Shown one piece after another: positions 45,931 to 50,458 of a DNA stretch of 50,458 bases. Under the pieces are notes generated by a model, which was given only the letters and a program-made list of their open reading frames with translations, did not search any database and was not told where the DNA came from. The translations under genes and the position numbers were made by a program. Every line of letters begins with the position of its first letter. Position 1 is the first letter of the stretch. Source of the DNA: a virus; the IMG/VR virus record IMGVR_UViG_3300045283_000155, positions 1 through 50,458 of that record; one strand, 5' to 3'.

Positions 45931-46049
45931 TCAAAATGTTCGCCGAGAAGTATCACTGGCTACCGCATCAGGTTGATCAACTCACCTACTACGATGTTCA
46001 GGTGTTACTCGGGACGACCGACGGGGTTGTCACCGAACCAGCGGGCTAG
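45876..46049 (+). CDS. Frameshift extension of tail assembly chaperone (GT-type)
   Basis: Open -1 frame after the slip site. Its product contains MFAEKYHWLPHQVDQLTYYD, a WLPHxVDxL pattern recurrent in actinophage second-frame chaperones. A slip at 45891-45897 would make a fused protein of about 140 residues. An ATG at 45936 would give a free 37-residue version, but no ribosome-binding site is seen before it. Confidence 0.6.
   Translation, partial: AGPGGPFRGEFRGDRDRLIKMFAEKYHWLPHQVDQLTYYDVQVLLGTTDGVVTEPAG
45891..45897 (+). other. Slippery heptamer CCCTTTC for -1 frameshift
   Basis: In the zero frame it reads C-CCT-TTC, fitting X-XXY-YYZ. It is 33 bases before the zero-frame stop, and the -1 frame is open from 45876 to 46049. 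Confidence 0.6.
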
Positions 46050-46145
46050 CCAATCGTTCGGTACTACACCGAGCAGGATGAAGCCTAGGAATGCGCAGCT
46101 GAGCACGATGATGAAGCTCCAAAACAGGTACGGGGCGATGATCAT
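46005..46145 (-). CDS. Small membrane protein of the PadR mini-operon
   Basis: 46 residues. MIIAPYLFWSFIIVLSCAFL, continuing hydrophobic to about residue 28, then a polar C-terminus (RWFGDNPVGRPE). Leftward, ATGA overlap with the PadR stop, so translated with it. Its 3' part overlaps the frameshift extension on the other strand. Candidate lysogenic-conversion or exclusion protein. Confidence 0.65.
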   Translation of the reverse strand: MIIAPYLFWSFIIVLSCAFLGFILLGVVPNDWLARWFGDNPVGRPE

Positions 46146-46396
46146 TGGTGGTTTCCTCCGAGTTCACGTTGACCGAGGTCGGTTAGTTCGTAGTACCGCC
46201 GAGGCGGTCGCCCAGCGGGGCGTTCGTCTTCCCAGCCATCGCTAAGCCAGCCAGCGGCAAGCAGACGATGCAGGATCGGATACAGCACTCCCGAACGCAT
46301 GCCCGTCTGTTTGGTGAGGTCGTAGCCATAGTGCCGAGCGGCCGGGGACGCCATGAGCGTTACCGCAACTCGCTGTAACGCCGGGGTCCGTCTCAC
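46142..46396 (-). CDS. PadR-family transcriptional regulator
   Basis: 84 residues, GTG start 46396, six bases after its -10 box (leaderless). RHYGYDLTKQTGMRSGVLYP, then ILHRLLAAGWLSDGWED, GRPPRRYYELTDLG: the winged helix-turn-helix of PadR repressors, complete but without a long C-terminal helix (subfamily 2 size). Encoded against the late operon between tail chaperone and tape measure, with its own promoter and repeated operator, so it is expressible from a prophage. Confidence 0.88.
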   Translation of the reverse strand: MRRTPALQRVAVTLMASPAARHYGYDLTKQTGMRSGVLYPILHRLLAAGWLSDGWEDERPAGRPPRRYYELTDLGQRELGGNHQ

Positions 46397-46440
46397 ACCA
46401 CGACCCTACATAGGTAGCTGCCCTATGTCAACATAGGTAG
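46396..46440 (-). promoter_or_regulatory. PadR promoter with repeated operator
   Basis: Leftward TTGACA (46431-46426), 17-base spacer, TAGGGT (46408-46403), six bases to GTG. ACATAGGTAG occurs at 46408-46417 and 46431-46440, with inverted CCCTATGT at 46421-46428 between them: a probable autoregulatory site. Confidence 0.8.
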
Positions 46441-46456
46441 AGGACTGGAGGGTGTA

Positions 46457-49400
46457 ATGCCTGACCGCACCCTCCGATACGTCCTCACCGCCGAAGACCG
46501 CGGCGCATCCGCAGCAATGGGCCAAACAGCGGCCGCCGGCGAGAAAGCAGCCGCCAAAATCGGGGGCGCCTTCTCGCAACTCGGCGGCATGATCGGCGGC
46601 GAACTCGGCGGAGCCATCGAAAAAATCGGCGCCGGGATCACTGGTCTCGGCGAACACGGATCCGAAGCAGGCAAAAAACTCGCCACATTCGGTGTGGCAA
46701 CCGCCGCAGCCGGCATCGCCCTGACAGCGTTGGGAGCGAACGGGAAACGCGCCACCGACCAACTCAAGGTTGCGATCGAGAACACCGGCAACTCCTTCGG
46801 TGACTACTCGGACCAGATCGAGAAGACGGTCAAGCAGCAGGAGAACTTCGGGCACAGAGCAGAAGACACCAAGAACGCGTTACAGAAACTCACCGAGGCG
46901 ACCCAGGACCCGACGAAGGCCCTCCAACTGATGGGCCTCACCGCGGACATCGCTGCGGCGAGACACATCGACCTCGTGGACGCGGCCACGTTGGTGGCCA
47001 AGGTCCTCGGCGGTACAGGAGGAAAAATCCTCGCCGCCTACGGCATCACCATGGAGAAGAACGCTGACGGCACCAAAAACGTTGACCTCGCTCTACAACA
47101 GCTGGCGGAGCGAGTGCAGGGGCAGGCATCCGCGTCGGTCGACAACTTCTCCGGCAAAGTCGACGTTGTCCTCACCAAGCTGCAGGACTGGGCCACTGAG
47201 ATCGGTTCGGTCATCGGCCCGGCGCTTAGCTACCTTGGTGGGGCTATAGCCGCCGCTGGCAAGGTCTGGCAATTCTTCCAGGAACGCTCCGCCGCCGCTG
47301 CAGCCGCTAATGCCCTTGTGGCCGCGTCGTCGACGGAGACCGCGGACATCGTTATCGCGAGTTCCGCGCAAATGGATGAAGCCATAGGCAGCATCGGCGC
47401 CACAAGCCGGCTGACGGCCGCCCAATATGTTGCGGCGAGCGCGGCGATCGAAGCGTCCAGCGTTGAGATGGCGGCCATAGCGGAGGGCTCCGCCGCCCAG
47501 TTCGATGCGGCGATGGCCAGCCAAGCCGCAGCAGCTAAGGCTACGGCGGCGGCTAACGCGGATGCCAGACTGAGCCTGCTACTACTAACTGGGGGTCTCG
47601 GGGTAGCGGCTGCTGCCATCGCCGCGGCGGCTGTTGGTGCGGTAGTGCTCGTCAAGGTGCTAGGTGACGGCACGGAAACCGTTAGGGCGACCGCGTCTGG
47701 TATTAAAGAGTTGAACAAGTCGCTGATGGACAGCGGCGGCTCTTTTGACGCCAACAGCCAGAAGATTCTCGCCAACACCCTCGCGCAAGGCGGCTACATC
47801 GACAAAGCAGCGAAGGCCGGGATCAGTGTCGGGGAACTGACCCTCGGTGTGACCGGTAACGCTGGTGCGATGCAGGTCCTGATCGACAAGTGGCGGGCGA
47901 GCGGGAAACCCAGCGAAGAAACGATCTTCAATCTGCAGCGGCTCAATAAAGAGTTCAACGCCTCGGCGGAAGCTGGGCAGAAAGCAGCGGCCTCTCAAAG
48001 AGCGGTCGCCGCCGCCGCGGACACCGCTAGTCCAGCGCTATCCGCAATGGGCCAGGAGATCCAGAAGGAGGACGCATACCTCGCTAAGAACAAGCTGACC
48101 CTAGAGGACGCGAAAAAGAAATTCGCTGACGCGCGTGCCGCGGCGTTCTCGTTCACCGCGGAGCTCGGCTACATGTCCACCGCGTTGGACATCTTGTCGA
48201 ACAATCAGATCAATGCGCGGCTCGGGCAGTTACATCTCGCTGACGCGTGGGATGTCGGGAAGGGCGCCGACTCGGCACTAACACAGCAGATCCAGGCGCA
48301 CGGTAAAAGCTTGCTGGAGAACACCCGCGACGGCCGGTCGAACCAAGAATGGTTGATCGGGCAAATCCTGACCATCAATCAGCAGGCGCTGCAGCAGGCT
48401 AAGGCGACCGGCAGCATAAAGCAGGGCACCGACTCGTTACACACCAACGAGGACGCGCTGCGCACCTCCGCTATCCAGGCCGGGTTCACCCGCGCGCAGG
48501 TGGATGCGCTGATCAACAAGTACAAGGCCACCCCAGGCGATGTGATGACGTCGATCCGGCAGCAAGGGCAGGAGGCGGTCGTCGCCAAACTCGGCGAGAT
48601 GGTGAGCATCCTTCAGCAGATCGCCGACCCGGCCGGGTGGAATGCGAAAGTTTCTCTCCAGTTCCAGAAGTTGAACACGTCGATGCCGCTCGCGGCGAAA
48701 GGCGGGCTGATCGGCGGTGGCGGCGGACCGACCGCTGACGACCGTCTGATCGCGGCCAGCAGCGGTGAGTTCATCATGAACGCCGATGCGACTGCGGCGA
48801 ATCTTCCGCTCCTCGCCTACCTCAATAACGGCGCCCAAAAGTTCGCGGCCGGTGGGCTCATCGGAAACGCTGGGGGACCTCATCTCGCCGGTCTACTCAA
48901 GCTCTCCGACTCGGCGAGCGGGTTCCTCGGCACGGCGTGGTGGAACGCGTGGGAAAACGGGATAGCTAAGGACGTCGCCAAACAATACTTCGACAGCCTG
49001 CCGAAACCAGGCGCCAGCATCCCCGGCGGTGCCGCACCATCCCCGGGAACCCTATCCGCTCTGCAGGATTATGCGTTTAGCCTGTTCCGCTATTACGGCT
49101 GGGATCAGAGCCAACTGGGCTCGTTAATAGCCCTATGGAATGGCGAGAGCGGGTGGAACCCGGCCGCGTACAACGCGTCCAGCGGCGCGACCGGTATCCC
49201 GCAGTCACTGCCGGCAAGCAAAATGGCTAGTGCGGGCGCGGATTACCTAACCAACGGGGCCACCCAAATCCGTTGGGGCGAAAACTACATCCATGATGTG
49301 TACGGTTCCCCGTCGGCGGCGTACGGGGCATGGTTGAGTCGGTCGCCGCATTGGTACGGGGACGGTATGCCACCGTCACTGTTTAAGAAACGCACATTGA

Positions 49401-49597
49401 TCGGTGTCGGCGAGTCCGGCCCGGAAACAGTAAGCGTGAGCCGCGGCGACAAACGCGGTGACTTCTCACCGCGGGCTATCGCTGCCGCAGTCGCCGACGC
49501 CCTGTCGGGTGCCACGTTCCGGTTCGACGGTGACGGCCTCGCCACGTTGGTGACGAAGAAGCAGCGCGACTACGCGGTGCGTGGGGGCCGGCGTTGA
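46457..49597 (+). CDS. Tape measure protein with transglycosylase-like domain
   Basis: 1046 residues; sets tail length. ATG preceded by GGAGGG. Ala-rich helices throughout, a hydrophobic segment near 373-398 (LLLLTGGLGVAAAAIAAAAV), and a C-terminal lysozyme-like SLT domain from about 865: YGWDQSQLGSLIALWNGESG with likely catalytic Glu897, then TGIPQSLPASKM and WGENYIHDVYGSPSAAYGAW. Such domains locally cleave peptidoglycan during DNA entry. Stop overlaps the minor tail TTG start by two bases. Confidence 0.92.
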   Translation: MPDRTLRYVLTAEDRGASAAMGQTAAAGEKAAAKIGGAFSQLGGMIGGELGGAIEKIGAGITGLGEHGSEAGKKLATFGVATAAAGIALTALGANGKRATDQLKVAIENTGNSFGDYSDQIEKTVKQQENFGHRAEDTKNALQKLTEATQDPTKALQLMGLTADIAAARHIDLVDAATLVAKVLGGTGGKILAAYGITMEKNADGTKNVDLALQQLAERVQGQASASVDNFSGKVDVVLTKLQDWATEIGSVIGPALSYLGGAIAAAGKVWQFFQERSAAAAAANALVAASSTETADIVIASSAQMDEAIGSIGATSRLTAAQYVAASAAIEASSVEMAAIAEGSAAQFDAAMASQAAAAKATAAANADARLSLLLLTGGLGVAAAAIAAAAVGAVVLVKVLGDGTETVRATASGIKELNKSLMDSGGSFDANSQKILANTLAQGGYIDKAAKAGISVGELTLGVTGNAGAMQVLIDKWRASGKPSEETIFNLQRLNKEFNASAEAGQKAAASQRAVAAAADTASPALSAMGQEIQKEDAYLAKNKLTLEDAKKKFADARAAAFSFTAELGYMSTALDILSNNQINARLGQLHLADAWDVGKGADSALTQQIQAHGKSLLENTRDGRSNQEWLIGQILTINQQALQQAKATGSIKQGTDSLHTNEDALRTSAIQAGFTRAQVDALINKYKATPGDVMTSIRQQGQEAVVAKLGEMVSILQQIADPAGWNAKVSLQFQKLNTSMPLAAKGGLIGGGGGPTADDRLIAASSGEFIMNADATAANLPLLAYLNNGAQKFAAGGLIGNAGGPHLAGLLKLSDSASGFLGTAWWNAWENGIAKDVAKQYFDSLPKPGASIPGGAAPSPGTLSALQDYAFSLFRYYGWDQSQLGSLIALWNGESGWNPAAYNASSGATGIPQSLPASKMASAGADYLTNGATQIRWGENYIHDVYGSPSAAYGAWLSRSPHWYGDGMPPSLFKKRTLIGVGESGPETVSVSRGDKRGDFSPRAIAAAVADALSGATFRFDGDGLATLVTKKQRDYAVRGGRR

Positions 49598-50458
49598 CGA
49601 TCACCGTGTTACGGCCGAACGGGATCGCCATTCAGGCCCCTAACCTGACGTTGACCGGCGGCGGCACCGTCATCACCGAAGTCAACGACAACTCCGACAG
49701 CACCTTCGTCAAAGGCAACGTCGACAAGGGGTACGCCCGCTGGTCCCTCGACGACATCACCATCAGCGGAACGCAACGCGCCCGATCCGTCAATGTGCGA
49801 ATCCGCAACGCCAACGACGGCTCCGGTGGCACCACCCAAGACACCCTCACCAACCTCAACTCGTCGGCTGGTGCGCATTTCGCCACCGCGAAATTCATCG
49901 GCGGCTTGACTAACACCCGCGGCACAACCGCCATCGTCACCTCAGCCGGCCCCCTCTGCTACTCGGGGCCTAACGGGGTCGCCTGGACGCAAACCGTTAT
50001 CAACGACCTGCAACTCCAGGTCACATGGTTCAAAGTCCACTACGGCACCGCTGGTTGGCAGAAAGTCTTCGAACTTTACTGCGACGTTGACGTCACCGAC
50101 CAACCCTCCGCCGGGGCGGTCACGGTCACCAACTTCACCAACAACGCCCGCCCCAACGTCGCCTTCGTTTACAGCCAGTCGGAGAACTATCATCAGTACC
50201 GGTATCAGGGCAGAATCTTCGACTCCGTCACCTACGGGGCGGCCGGGTTCAACCCGGACACCTCCATCCCGGTGTATGACACGGGGGAGGTCGGTGGTGA
50301 CGCCGCCAACTTCGACCTCACTTCCGATTTGCAGCAAGGAGTCACTTACAAGGCGTACGTGAAAGCGGCCATGTTTTGGCCCGGGCCGCAAGGGCAAGCC
50401 TGGTACTCGGTGTGGGCAGTGTCATCGGCGTTCGGGATTGTGTTCGCCGCGCCGTACA
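49594..50458 (+). CDS. Minor tail protein, N-terminal part (continues at base 1)
   Basis: TTG start at 49594 overlapping the tape measure stop; MTITVLRPNGIAIQAPNLTL and 226 more codons before the junction at 50331, after which the gene runs on from base 1 to 1953 (896 residues in all). Beta-rich distal tail protein, as expected immediately after the tape measure. The last 127 bases shown duplicate the beginning of the window. Confidence 0.85.
   Translation, partial: MTITVLRPNGIAIQAPNLTLTGGGTVITEVNDNSDSTFVKGNVDKGYARWSLDDITISGTQRARSVNVRIRNANDGSGGTTQDTLTNLNSSAGAHFATAKFIGGLTNTRGTTAIVTSAGPLCYSGPNGVAWTQTVINDLQLQVTWFKVHYGTAGWQKVFELYCDVDVTDQPSAGAVTVTNFTNNARPNVAFVYSQSENYHQYRYQGRIFDSVTYGAAGFNPDTSIPVYDTGEVGGDAANFDLTSDLQQGVTYKAYVKAAMFWPGPQGQAWYSVWAVSSAFGIVFAAPY
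50332..50458. repeat. Terminal direct repeat, right copy
   Basis: Identical to bases 1-127; marks circular closure. Confidence 0.95.

Noticed and set aside
1-50458. tRNA or tmRNA genes
   Set aside because: I saw no clover-leaf with conserved TTCRA arm or CCA end; a covariance-model scan would settle it.
1-50458. CRISPR array or insertion sequence
   Set aside because: Repeats found are coding, operator, iteron or start-cassette repeats without spacers; no transposase or terminal inverted repeats were found.

Overview
The window is one complete, circular genome of a temperate, siphovirus-type actinobacteriophage. The first 127 bases are repeated exactly as the last 127 bases, so the sequence closes on itself (unit 50,331 bp). 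The minor tail gene cut by the ends (49594 to end, continuing at 1-1953) reads through the junction in one frame. Evidence for an actinobacterial host: high G+C, many GTG/TTG starts, leaderless start codons placed 6-7 nt after the -10 box, a close relative of mycobacterial RNase AS (Rv2179c type), a DUF1906 lysin, a DUF6221 protein, a gp3-like protein and FDXHR zinc proteins. I see no lysin B-type mycolylarabinogalactan esterase, so a mycolate-bearing host is not indicated.

Layout on the circle. (1) Packaging and virion assembly, rightward from about 34.9 kb: HNH nuclease, a repeat-rich putative cos region, small and large terminase, portal, a fused ClpP-like protease/major capsid protein with an internal start, connector genes, major tail protein, tail assembly chaperone with a likely -1 frameshift, tape measure (1046 aa, with a C-terminal transglycosylase-like domain) and minor tail proteins up to about 4.8 kb. 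(2) Lysis and accessory late genes (1.9-14 kb): a DNA methyltransferase and an RNase AS-like exoribonuclease lie among tail genes, followed by a DUF1906 lysin, membrane proteins, a Tat-exported animal-type haem peroxidase, several putative virion surface proteins including a 20-residue-repeat protein, and a Sec-exported bulb-type lectin. A strong hairpin near 14.35 kb ends the operon. (3) A short leftward operon (14.4-16 kb) of small proteins. (4) Lysogeny region (16-18.9 kb): ribbon-helix-helix cassette, tyrosine integrase, repressor and a divergent Cro-like gene. (5) A long rightward early operon (18.4-34.8 kb) of tightly overlapping, mostly tiny genes: cytosine methyltransferase, Cas4/RecB-like nuclease, HNH enzymes, gp3-like protein, Hjc-like resolvase, a replication initiator containing an iteron array (likely origin) and an FtsK/TraB-like DNA translocase.

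Regulation is unusually legible. A 15-bp palindrome (ATGCGsT-n-AsCGCAT) sits in the -35/-10 spacer of the repressor promoter, the rightward early promoter and the leftward promoter, with start codons at the expected transcription start. Half-sites precede the integrase. A PadR regulator plus a small membrane protein form an independently promoted leftward mini-operon inserted between the tail chaperone and the tape measure, the classic form of a lysogenically expressed moron.

The most novel content is the phage-borne Tat-exported haem peroxidase with all catalytic residues. Next come the PadR moron, the operator-in-spacer leaderless switch, and a two-gene cassette flanked by copies of the integrase 3' end.
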